From assembly GCA_020445165.1 (NCBI GenBank), contig JAGRHE010000002.1:1-53891 (forward strand): a DNA stretch of 53,891 bases, written 5' to 3'. The notes below the pieces were generated by a model, which did no database searches, had not been told where the DNA came from, and saw only the letters and a list, made by a program, of their open reading frames with translations. The translations under genes were made by a program, and so were the position numbers. The stretch is from Gammaproteobacteria bacterium (GTDB lineage Bacteria; Pseudomonadota; Gammaproteobacteria; Chromatiales; Sedimenticolaceae). This document shows positions 44,786 to 53,009 of the stretch, piece by piece; the stretch's first letter is position 1; every line of letters begins with the position of its first letter.

Positions 44786-46234
44786 ATGAGCAAAGGCAGC
44801 AACCCCCGCGCGCAATCGAACACGCGCCCCCTGTGTGTCGACCTCGACGGGACACTGATTCACAGCGACCTGCTGGTCGAGGCCCTGCTCGGCCTGCTCA
44901 AGCAACAACCACTGACATTGTTCCTGCTGCCATTCTGGCTGCTCGGAGGCAAGGCCCACTTCAAGCAGCAGGTCGCCACACGGGTCGCACCGGACACGAA
45001 ACGACTGCCTTACAACCAGACGCTGCTGCAATACCTCGAAGGCGAACACGCCGCGGGCCGTCGCCTGGTGCTGGCGACCGCCGCCAATGCCCGTCACGCC
45101 GCGCGGATTGCTGAACATGTCGGTCTGTTCGACCAGGTGATCGCCAGCGATGCGCGGACCAACCTGTCCGGCCCGGGCAAGGCGGCACGCCTGGTCGCCG
45201 AGTTCGGCGAGCGTGGCTTCGACTATGTCGGCAACAGCGAGGCCGACCTCGCCATCTGGTCGCACGCCCACAGGGCCGTGGTCGTGAACGCGCCCGAGTC
45301 ATTGCTGGCCCGGGTGCGCCAGCGGGCAGAGGTGGCCCATGTCTTCACGCGCACACCCGGCTCGCTAGCTGCACTGCTGCGGGCAACCCGTCCGCACCAA
45401 TGGCTGAAGAACCTGCTCGTCTTCATCCCACTGGTGCTTGCCCACGAATTGAGGGATCCGATCCTGTTGAGCCAGGCACTGCTGGCGTTCTTCGCGTTCG
45501 GTTTCTGCGCATCCGCTGTCTACCTGCTCAACGACCTGCTCGACCTGCCGGCAGACCGGCGCCATCCGATCAAGCGCCGACGTCCGTTCGCCGCCGGGCT
45601 GCTGCCGCCGCAGCTTGGCCTGGCCCTGGCGCCACTGCTGCTCGGTATCGCGGTGCTGCTCGGGTCGGTGCTGCCGCCGGCCTTCCTCGGCACGCTCGGC
45701 ATCTATTTAGTGCTCACCCTGGCCTATTCGGTCCGGCTCAAGGCGACCCGCCTGCTCGATGTCATGACCCTGGCCGCGCTGTACACCCTGCGCGTCATCG
45801 CCGGTGCAGCGGCGACCGGGATCGAACCCTCGTTCTGGCTGTTGGCATTCTCGGTGTTCTTCTTCATCAGCCTGGCGCTGGTAAAACGCTACGCGGAGCT
45901 GAAAGCGGCGGAACAGGCGAATATCGAGCAACCGGCCGGGCGATCCTACCTGCTGGTCGATCTCGAAACGCTGGCACAGGCCGGCATTGCCAGCGGGTTT
46001 TCAGCGGCGATGGTATTGGCGCTGTATATCAACAACCCGGTTGTCACGTCCCTGTACCAGCATCCCAAGCTGTTGTGGCTGATCTGCCCGGTGCTGTTGT
46101 ACTGGATCAGTTTCGTTTGGCTGCTGGCACGGCGCGGGGAAATGAACCAGGACCCGGTACTGTTCGCGATCGAGGATCGCCACAGCCACTGGTCGTTTGC
46201 GATCATCGCCGCGATCATCTGGGCGGCAAGCTGA
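44786..46234 (+). CDS. HAD phosphatase fused to UbiA-family polyprenyl-phosphate phosphoribosyltransferase-like enzyme
   Basis: A 482-residue fusion. Residues about 15-195 form a complete HAD phosphatase: LCVDLDGTLIHSDL, LATAAN, lysine in SGPGKAARL and DYVGNSEADLAIW. Residues about 200-482 are a UbiA-type prenyltransferase with the two Asp-rich motifs, LLNDLLDLPADRRHPIKRRR and YSVRLKATRLLDVM. In mycobacteria the UbiA member Rv3806c makes decaprenyl-phospho-5-phosphoribose, and a separate phosphatase removes the 5-phosphate. The fusion would put both steps on one chain. The next two genes resemble DprE1 and DprE2, which act on exactly that product; this context favours the phosphoribosyltransferase reading over a quinone or haem prenyltransferase. 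Confidence 0.85.
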   Translation: MSKGSNPRAQSNTRPLCVDLDGTLIHSDLLVEALLGLLKQQPLTLFLLPFWLLGGKAHFKQQVATRVAPDTKRLPYNQTLLQYLEGEHAAGRRLVLATAANARHAARIAEHVGLFDQVIASDARTNLSGPGKAARLVAEFGERGFDYVGNSEADLAIWSHAHRAVVVNAPESLLARVRQRAEVAHVFTRTPGSLAALLRATRPHQWLKNLLVFIPLVLAHELRDPILLSQALLAFFAFGFCASAVYLLNDLLDLPADRRHPIKRRRPFAAGLLPPQLGLALAPLLLGIAVLLGSVLPPAFLGTLGIYLVLTLAYSVRLKATRLLDVMTLAALYTLRVIAGAAATGIEPSFWLLAFSVFFFISLALVKRYAELKAAEQANIEQPAGRSYLLVDLETLAQAGIASGFSAAMVLALYINNPVVTSLYQHPKLLWLICPVLLYWISFVWLLARRGEMNQDPVLFAIEDRHSHWSFAIIAAIIWAAS

Positions 46235-46243
46235 GGTCCCGGC

Positions 46244-47566
46244 ATGACCGAGTCACGCTACACCTCGTGGGGGCGCTGCATCGATGCCGGGCAGCAGATC
46301 CTTTTGCAGCAGTGGCGACATCTGCCGATCGCTGCTGCAGACGCGTGTGGCAGCATCCTGCCATTCGGCAACGGGCGCAGTTATGGCGACTCGTGCCTGA
46401 ATGATGGTGGCACGCTGCTCGATGCCCGTCCGTTACGACGTTTCATCACATTCGATGCGGAAGCCGGCGTGTTGTGCTGCGAGTCGGGCGTGCTGATCGA
46501 CGAGATCCTCGCCCTCATCGTCCCACTCGGATGGTTCCTGCCGGTGGTACCGGGCACCCGCTATGTGACCGTCGGCGGCGCAATCGCCAACGACGTGCAT
46601 GGCAAGAACCATCACCGGCAGGGCACCTTCGGCAACCATGTGCGCGCCTTCGAACTGCTGCGCTCTGATGGCAACCGGCAGGTGCTGCGCGCCGGTGACG
46701 ACAACCCGCTGTTCGCGGCAACCATCGGCGGACTTGGTCTTACCGGGCTGGTCACCTGGGCCGAGATCCAGCTGCGCCGAATAGACGGCCCGCGGATCGA
46801 CCAGGAAGTGATTCGCTTCGGCAACCTGGACGCGTTCTTCGACCTGAGCGCCGAGTCCGATAGCGACCACGAATACACGGTCGCCTGGATCGACTGCCTG
46901 GCACCGCGCGAACAGCTCGGGCGCGGCGTCTTCATGCGCGGCAATCATGCTGCGACACCGGCTGTGAACACGGACAGTCCATCGCCTGCCCGCCTGGGCA
47001 TGCCGCTGACTCCCCCTTTCTCGCTGGTCAACCGCGCCTCGATCAAGGCGTTCAATCGCCTCTACCTGGCGCGGCACCGGCGACGCTGGCAGCGCCGGAG
47101 CGTGGACTTCGCGTCCTTCTTCTTTCCCCTGGACGGGGTGCGTGCCTGGAACCGGATCTACGGACCGAAAGGCCTGCTGCAGTACCAGTGCGTGATTCCG
47201 ACCGCTGCCGGCAGACACGCCATACGCTCGCTGCTGGAACGAATCGCCGACGCCGGCACCGGTTCGTTCCTTGCCGTACTGAAGGTGTTCGGTGAGCGAC
47301 CATCACCTGGCCTGCTGTCGTTCCCGCAACCCGGCGTGACCCTGGCGCTCGACTTTCCCAACCAGGGACCTAGGGTGCATGCATTGTTCGACACGCTGGA
47401 CAGCATCGTGCGTGAAGCCGGTGGGCGGCTCTACCCGGCCAAGGACGCGCACATGAGTGCCGCAGACTTCAAACGCGCCTACCCTGCCTGGCGTGAACTC
47501 GAAGCATTGCGCGATCCCTTGTTCGACTCGAGTTTCTGGCGCCGCGTGGAGGGTCACGCCACATGA
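46244..47566 (+). CDS. DprE1-like FAD-dependent oxidase
   Basis: A 440-residue FAD enzyme of the VAO/PCMH type closely patterned on mycobacterial DprE1, which oxidises C2 of polyprenyl-phospho-ribose. FAD-binding segments are ILPFGNGRSYGDSCLNDGG and VPGTRYVTVGGAIANDVHGK, followed by NHHRQGTFGNHVRAFELL. The C-terminal substrate region has GVTLALDFPNQGP and GGRLYPAKDAHM; K400 matches the conserved active-site lysine. At A368 the mycobacterial enzyme has Cys387, the residue covalently hit by benzothiazinones. GAGG lies seven bases before ATG 46244. The DprE2-like gene overlaps its stop (ATGA), as expected for enzymes that work as a pair. Confidence 0.87.
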   Translation: MTESRYTSWGRCIDAGQQILLQQWRHLPIAAADACGSILPFGNGRSYGDSCLNDGGTLLDARPLRRFITFDAEAGVLCCESGVLIDEILALIVPLGWFLPVVPGTRYVTVGGAIANDVHGKNHHRQGTFGNHVRAFELLRSDGNRQVLRAGDDNPLFAATIGGLGLTGLVTWAEIQLRRIDGPRIDQEVIRFGNLDAFFDLSAESDSDHEYTVAWIDCLAPREQLGRGVFMRGNHAATPAVNTDSPSPARLGMPLTPPFSLVNRASIKAFNRLYLARHRRRWQRRSVDFASFFFPLDGVRAWNRIYGPKGLLQYQCVIPTAAGRHAIRSLLERIADAGTGSFLAVLKVFGERPSPGLLSFPQPGVTLALDFPNQGPRVHALFDTLDSIVREAGGRLYPAKDAHMSAADFKRAYPAWRELEALRDPLFDSSFWRRVEGHAT

Positions 47567-48300
47567 GGCACATACTGATCATCGGTGCGACGTCGGCCAT
47601 CGCCAGCGCGACCGCACGCCTGTTCGCAGCACAGGGCCATCGCCTGTACCTGGTCGCGCGCGATGCACAGAAGCTGCAGGCCGTGGTCGACGACCTCGCT
47701 GTACTCGGCGCCAACCATGTCGCCAGCGAGGTCGTCGACCTGCTCGACTTCGAACGGCATGAATCGCTGATCGAAAATGCACAGGCAGCACTCGGCGCAC
47801 TCGACACCGTACTGATCGCGCACGGCACCCTGCCGGACCAGCGTGCCTGCGAAGCATCGTTCGCAACCACGCGCAGCGCGCTCGAAACCAACGCGATCAG
47901 CGTGATCTCGCTACTGACGCACCTGGCCAACCGTTTCGAGCGCCAGCGTGGCGGCAGCATCGCGGTGGTCAGTTCGGTGGCCGGTGATCGTGGACGGCAA
48001 AGCAACTATGTGTATGGCACGGCGAAGGGCGCGCTGAGCCTGTTTCTGCAGGGCCTGCGCAACCGGCTGCATGGCCGTGGCGTCGACGTGATCACGATCA
48101 AGCCGGGCTTCGTCGATACACCGATGACCGCGGGCATGGCGAAAGGCGCCCTGTGGGCACAACCCGAGTCCATTGCACGCGGCATCGTCAAGGCGATCGA
48201 ACGCGGTCGTTCGGTAGCTTACGTTCCCGGCTTCTGGGCGCCGATCATGTGGGTCATACGTAGCCTGCCCGAAACGCTGTTCAAGCGGCTGCGGCTTTGA
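47563..48300 (+). CDS. DprE2-like short-chain dehydrogenase/reductase
   Basis: A 245-residue SDR. Cofactor motif IIGATSAIASATARL replaces the usual TGxxxGIG, as in DprE2; NAD-region VLIAHGTLPDQ follows. Catalytic residues are Ser137/138 in VVSSVAGDRGRQ, Y151 and K155 in NYVYGTAKGALS. The C-terminal VITIKPGFVDTPMTAGMAKG and a hydrophobic end (FWAPIMWVIRSLPETLFKRL) fit DprE2, which reduces the 2-keto intermediate from DprE1 to polyprenyl-phospho-arabinose. The start overlaps the DprE1-like stop by four bases. Other SDRs exist with similar length, but gene order and the ATSAIA motif make this the best reading. Confidence 0.87.
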   Translation: MRHILIIGATSAIASATARLFAAQGHRLYLVARDAQKLQAVVDDLAVLGANHVASEVVDLLDFERHESLIENAQAALGALDTVLIAHGTLPDQRACEASFATTRSALETNAISVISLLTHLANRFERQRGGSIAVVSSVAGDRGRQSNYVYGTAKGALSLFLQGLRNRLHGRGVDVITIKPGFVDTPMTAGMAKGALWAQPESIARGIVKAIERGRSVAYVPGFWAPIMWVIRSLPETLFKRLRL

Positions 48301-48428
48301 GGTTTGTTAACATGCCATGCCACACGAGCGCGCATCCGCCTGCGTAAAGCCGGCGCTGTCTGTCGATACACATGCAGGCACCGGGATGCGTATCGACCAT
48401 CAATCCAGGGAACAGGGTGACCCGATAC

Positions 48429-49985
48429 ATGTCCACACGCGTTTTTGATCTCGTTACCTTGCTGTGCGCCGGCGTGCTCGCTTCTTTCGTGATGAGCAGC
48501 CTCACCCCGTTCGGGGCCGCAACGACGCCCGACTCGCTGAGCTACCTGGATATCGCCGCCCACATCGCGGCCGGTGACGGCTGGAAGACGACCGACTTCA
48601 GTTTCGATCCGTCGCTGGCGCATGGCCTGACCGAACAACGCGCCTGGCCACCCCTGTACCCGGCTGCGTTGGCACTGTTCGTCGCCGATGGCGCCGATGT
48701 CGGGGCGGCGGCATTGCTGTCCGGGATCCTGCTCACAGCCAGCATCGTTCTTCTGGTACTGATTCTGCGGCCCGCCATGCCATGGTCCGCAGCACTGGCG
48801 CTCGGCATCCTGTCCGGCCTGAGCCTGCCGATGCTCACCGTCCATGCGTTCGCCTGGAGCGAGACCCTGTTCATCGCGCTGTTGCTGTTGGCGGTATGGA
48901 GTGGCGCCCACTATCTTGCACTGGGCCCCAAGAATCGCACCTGGCGCACGGCGATGCTGACAACGACCGTGGCCGCGCTGATACTGCTGGTCTACACGCG
49001 CTACATCGGGATCGTGTTCTCGCTGCTGCTTCCGGCCATGCTGCTGCTCGACCGGCACACTCCTGGCAGCAGCAGAAAGATTGTCGTCGCCGGGCTGGTC
49101 TACGCGCTAGGCGTCGGCTACCTGTTGCTCAGCAACCTGCTGGCAAGCGGTCATCTGTCCGGCGCCCCACGTCAGCCGTCGGTCGAGGGACTGGCCGGTG
49201 CGATGGCAGACCTCGGCGAAGCCCTGGCGGCGCTCGTTCCTGATGGATTCCAGCTCTATGTGCTGGCCGTGATCGGCGCCGCGCTGCTCGCATGGCTGCG
49301 CCTGCGGCAGGTGCCGACGCCATCGCAACGCGCGCATGCACGCCATGCGGGTATGCTGCTCGGTCTTGCCGTAGCGGCCTACCTGGCGGCCCTGCTGGCC
49401 TTGCGCAGTCGTTACCAGTTCGATGCAATCGACGTGCGCCTGGTATCCCCGGCGCTGGTCGGTTTGCTCGGCCTGCTGGCCTTGCTACCCTGGACGATCG
49501 ATGGCCGCGGCGCGGGCAGCGCGGTCCAGTGGATGGCGGGACTGCTGATCGTGCTCGCCGGGGCGCATGGCTACATTCGCCTGGATACCATCGGCGACAA
49601 CTGGCAGGCGCATGCCAACCCGGGCCTGCAGTTGAACAGCAGCACGCCGTACAACAACCTCACCCAGCCCGCCGATCGCAACAGCACTCGCAAGTTCCTC
49701 GACGAGGTGATGCAGAGCGATGGCGTGCTGGTCACCGACCGGCCGATCGTGTGGCAGTTCCGTGGTGGTCATCGCGCCATGCAGCGACCGGCAGAGTTCG
49801 ACAGCGCGACGCTGGCAGCGCTCGACCGCCTGCCGCGTGGATCTCTGCTGGTAATGCCGGCAGGCGAACTCGAGGTATTCGAGGCAACCGCGGGGGACCG
49901 CTTTCAGTACATGGTGCTGGGAGAAACGATCGCGATCCCACTGCCGTTGGGCGGCGCTCGCCCCACGGCTGCCATTGCCGAATGA
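48429..49985 (+). CDS. GT-C-type multi-spanning glycosyltransferase-like membrane protein
   Basis: A 518-residue protein with about ten membrane helices and a large C-terminal periplasmic domain. The first periplasmic loop contains an acidic motif (TTPDSLSYLDIAAHIAAGDG) and RAWPPLYPAALALF, the layout of GT-C enzymes that use polyprenyl-phospho-sugars. The C-terminal part (about 390-518) is soluble (NNLTQPADRNSTRKFLDEVM, DRPIVWQFRGGH). Following the DprE-like genes by 128 bases on the same strand, it is a plausible arabinosyltransferase, comparable in concept to TfpW, which puts D-arabinofuranose on type IV pilin in some Pseudomonas aeruginosa strains. ATG 48429 is chosen after AGGGTGA; the frame is open to 48372. 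Acceptor unknown. Confidence 0.75.
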   Translation: MSTRVFDLVTLLCAGVLASFVMSSLTPFGAATTPDSLSYLDIAAHIAAGDGWKTTDFSFDPSLAHGLTEQRAWPPLYPAALALFVADGADVGAAALLSGILLTASIVLLVLILRPAMPWSAALALGILSGLSLPMLTVHAFAWSETLFIALLLLAVWSGAHYLALGPKNRTWRTAMLTTTVAALILLVYTRYIGIVFSLLLPAMLLLDRHTPGSSRKIVVAGLVYALGVGYLLLSNLLASGHLSGAPRQPSVEGLAGAMADLGEALAALVPDGFQLYVLAVIGAALLAWLRLRQVPTPSQRAHARHAGMLLGLAVAAYLAALLALRSRYQFDAIDVRLVSPALVGLLGLLALLPWTIDGRGAGSAVQWMAGLLIVLAGAHGYIRLDTIGDNWQAHANPGLQLNSSTPYNNLTQPADRNSTRKFLDEVMQSDGVLVTDRPIVWQFRGGHRAMQRPAEFDSATLAALDRLPRGSLLVMPAGELEVFEATAGDRFQYMVLGETIAIPLPLGGARPTAAIAE

Positions 49986-50015
49986 AACCAAGAGGCGGAT
50001 CAGGCGCTGAACGCT

Positions 50016-52103
50016 TCAATCATCGACGCACAGCCGCTCGATCGCTGACACCAGCTTGCGCGCATCGACGCCGCTGACCGGCGCGTCGAACCTGGCCAGA
50101 TCATCCCCCGGCGCAAGCCCGGATGTCGGCATGTGCACATGGGGCAGCTTCAACGCGGCCAGGTGGGTCAACAGGGTATCGACGACCTGGCTATCGAAGT
50201 CGTCGCCGAGCACGACACAGTCGGGCGTTTCATCACTGAGCGACGCGAAGGCCTCGTCGATCGTGGCAACCGGTCCAATGACTCCGTGATTCGACGCCTG
50301 CAACTGTTCGATAACGGCCAGTGCCCGCTTCGGATTGTCGTCGATCAGTAGTACACGCAACGCGCGTGGGGGTGTGGACGATACCTGCGGGCGGCCGGAC
50401 GTGACCATGGCAGGTCGCTCGGCCAGCGCTTTCGTGCTCGGACCATGGAGCATCCAGCGCACACCACCTGGCAGGAACTCCAGTTCGGACGTGGCACCGA
50501 GCGCCACGCCGACCATCTTCTCGATGACCACCGAACCGAATCCCCTTCGCTGCGGTGCCTCCACCGCCGGACCATCGAACTCCTGCCAGCTGACGTGGAA
50601 CATCGGGCCTTCGCCTTCGTCTTGTTCCGACCAGCGAACCTCGACATAGCCACGCTCATTGGACAAGGCACCGTACTTGCCTGCATTCGTGCCCAGTTCA
50701 TGCAGCGCCATGCCGATCGCCTGGGCCGACTCGCTGGTCACGACCAGGTCCGGCCCGTGCAGGCGGATCCGGTTCCCGACCAGGTCGCTGAAGTGGGCCA
50801 GTTGCGATTCGACCAGTTCGACCATGCTGACGCCGCGCCAGCTGCTTCTGACCAGCAGGTTCTGACTCGATGACAGGCCCTGGATGCGCTGCTGGAAATG
50901 GCGGATGAACGAATCGGTGTCAGCGGCCACCGTCTGCCGTGCAATCGCCTGCACCAGCGCCAGCATGTTCTTGGAACGGTGGTTGACCTCGCGCATCAGC
51001 AGCCGGATCTGTTCCTCGCGCTGCTTCTGCTCGGTGATGTCGGTGTTGGTGCCGAACCAGCGCACGATGCGATCCTGCTCGTCACGAATCGGCAAGGCGC
51101 GCGACAGGAACCAACGGTATTCGCCATCGGCACCGCACAACGGGAAAGTGTCCTCCCAGGGTTCGCCGGTGTCCCAGCACCGCTGGATGCCCGCGACGAC
51201 GCGGTCGACGTGGTCGGGATGGTGGACTTTCCGCCAGCCCCAGCCCTGCATCTCTTCCAGCGTGGTGCCGGTGTAGTCGTACCAACGCTGGTTGTACCAG
51301 AAGATCCAGCCCTTCGAATCGGCCATCCAGGCCAACTGGCTGATGTTGTCCGCCAATGTACCGAAGCGCTCATCGCTTTCGCGCAGTCTGCGTTTTGTGT
51401 CGTAGGCCGCACTGACATCGCGCGCAATCTTCGATGCGCCGATGATCGTGCCGCTGTCGCTGCGGATCGGCGATACGGTCACGCTCACGTACACCGGGCT
51501 GCCATCCTTGCACCTGCGCACCGTCTCGTGATTCTGCACCCGCTCACCACGCGCGATGCGGGTGAGGAACTCGTCTTCCTCTGCCGCCCGGTCCTCGGGT
51601 ATCAGGCGTCGGATCGAACGCCCGATCATCTCGTCGGCCCGGTAACCGAAAATGCGCTCCGCGGCAGCATTCCATGTCGTGACGATGCCGGACAACGTCT
51701 TGCTGATGATCGCATCGTCGGAGGATTCGACGATCGCGGCCAGCCGCGCTTTCGCCAGATCCGCCGCCTTAACCCGGGTCGCGTCCCGGGCGATGAAGCG
51801 CATCGCCAGCGCGTCCAGTCCACGTGCAATCACCTCGGCCGTGAACACCGAGCCGTCGGCACGCCGCATGAGCCATTCGGTACGCAGGACCGTGCCGTTG
51901 GCCATGCGCTGCCGGTCGCCGGCAAGGCGGTCCTCCTCGCCCGGTGCCAGGATATCCGGTAGCGGGCGCCCAAACAGTTCCGACTGTGTCATACCAAGCA
52001 GATTGCAGGCATGTCGATCGGCGCGCAGAACAAGTCCGTCCGGACCGATCTCGAAATCGCCGTCGGGGCTGTCGATGGGGGGTGGCGATAACTGATCGTT
52101 CAC
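50016..52103 (-). CDS. PAS-rich HWE histidine kinase with degenerate receiver domain
   Basis: A 695-residue soluble hybrid kinase. Three PAS domains occupy residues about 15-110, 120-235 and 240-365 (IVESSDDAIISKTLSGIVTT, WMADSKGWIFWYNQRWYDYT). The kinase is of the HWE type: H375 in REVNHRSKNMLALVQAIARQ, HELGTNAGKYGALSN at about 466-480, and the W-x-E in VRWSEQ. The C-terminal receiver-like domain begins VLLIDDNPKRA (about 584), but the phosphoacceptor position reads VVLGDDFD, with Gly where Asp is expected, and no conserved Lys is visible, so it is probably a pseudo-receiver. The single-domain regulator gene lies directly upstream on the same strand and could be its phosphorylation target. 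Confidence 0.86.
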   Translation of the reverse strand: MNDQLSPPPIDSPDGDFEIGPDGLVLRADRHACNLLGMTQSELFGRPLPDILAPGEEDRLAGDRQRMANGTVLRTEWLMRRADGSVFTAEVIARGLDALAMRFIARDATRVKAADLAKARLAAIVESSDDAIISKTLSGIVTTWNAAAERIFGYRADEMIGRSIRRLIPEDRAAEEDEFLTRIARGERVQNHETVRRCKDGSPVYVSVTVSPIRSDSGTIIGASKIARDVSAAYDTKRRLRESDERFGTLADNISQLAWMADSKGWIFWYNQRWYDYTGTTLEEMQGWGWRKVHHPDHVDRVVAGIQRCWDTGEPWEDTFPLCGADGEYRWFLSRALPIRDEQDRIVRWFGTNTDITEQKQREEQIRLLMREVNHRSKNMLALVQAIARQTVAADTDSFIRHFQQRIQGLSSSQNLLVRSSWRGVSMVELVESQLAHFSDLVGNRIRLHGPDLVVTSESAQAIGMALHELGTNAGKYGALSNERGYVEVRWSEQDEGEGPMFHVSWQEFDGPAVEAPQRRGFGSVVIEKMVGVALGATSELEFLPGGVRWMLHGPSTKALAERPAMVTSGRPQVSSTPPRALRVLLIDDNPKRALAVIEQLQASNHGVIGPVATIDEAFASLSDETPDCVVLGDDFDSQVVDTLLTHLAALKLPHVHMPTSGLAPGDDLARFDAPVSGVDARKLVSAIERLCVDD

Positions 52104-52247
52104 GTCAACGGATGTTTGACCGAACCGGCAGGTCGATGCAGGTATCGCTCAGCATAGTGAAGGTGGCTGTGGTGAACGGCGTTGGCAACCTGTCCAAATC
52201 GACGGTCGCCATCACAGGGGAGAGTGGCAGCGCAGAAGCCGGGCTGT

Positions 52248-52631
52248 TCAGCGCAGCAAACCCAGCGCATACAGTGCATCGCGCAAGGCATCCTCGCTCA
52301 AGGGCTTGAGCAGCGATGGCACTTTGGCGAAGGGCCCATCACTGCCACCGACATCGTCGTAACCGCTGACAAAGGCGAACGGCACGTCGCTCGACAGCAG
52401 CCGATTCGCGATCGGTTCGCTCGTCTCGCCCTGCAGCTCGACGTCCAGGAGCGCAAAGTCCACCTTGTTGCCACCCAGGATGTTCTCGGCATCCGCAACC
52501 GAGGATGCGATGAACACCTCCGGATTATCGAACTGCTTGAGCATCGACTCCTGGTCCATCGCGATCAGCAGGTTGTCCTCAAGGACGAGGACGGATTTAA
52601 AGCTCGCTTGCACGTTTGCTCTCACTGTCAT
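52248..52631 (-). CDS. Single-domain response regulator
   Basis: A 127-residue CheY-like receiver without an output domain. Acidic pocket VLVLEDNLLIAMD, phosphoacceptor at about D63 in FALLDVELQGE, switch Ser in FAFVSGYDD and lysine in SLLKPLSEDAL are all intact. Receivers of this wording (LEDNLLIAMD, DVELQGE, LLKPL) typically pair with HWE kinases; the HWE kinase gene lies 144 bases downstream in the same direction. Without an output domain it probably acts by protein contact or as a phosphate sink. ATG 52631 is used; ATG 52649 is possible. Confidence 0.86.
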   Translation of the reverse strand: MTVRANVQASFKSVLVLEDNLLIAMDQESMLKQFDNPEVFIASSVADAENILGGNKVDFALLDVELQGETSEPIANRLLSSDVPFAFVSGYDDVGGSDGPFAKVPSLLKPLSEDALRDALYALGLLR

Positions 52632-53009
52632 GGTCGGAAACCAGCGCATTCACGGCTTCACGTCGCCTGAAGATTACGTCAGAAACCTTTCAAAAACAGC
52701 CACATAGTCCACGCCGAGCCGACAATGAACCCACCAGCGCAATTTCAGCGGGACGATGTACCGCGTAAAGATACGCCGGATCACCGGCGATGCAAGCCTG
52801 TCCGCCAGCGGCACCGCAGAGCGGATCGACACCGGCCCACTCCCGCACTCGACGCGAGGCTCCAATCCGGCGCCAGAATGCCGGTCGTCCATCCGGTCCG
52901 CGACAGCTGCTTTAATTACCGGTGTTGGACGCCGCCAGTGCCGGGGCGCCGAAACGAAATAACAACGCGAAAGAATCTGACACCTCGTGCAATGCGAGAG
53001 GGGGCGACC
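52632..53009. other. Divergent intergenic region
   Basis: About 380 bases between the leftward response regulator and the rightward exported protein gene. It holds a small perfect hairpin, CGCCGG-ATCA-CCGGCG at 52774-52789. I looked for a -24/-12 promoter like that of the other PEP-CTERM-like gene and found only off-spaced versions. No gene is supported. Confidence 0.5.

Noticed and set aside
52725..53009. N-terminal extension of the DUF642-like gene
   Set aside because: The extension is basic and Pro-rich, lies before a strong ribosome site and would bury the signal peptide.
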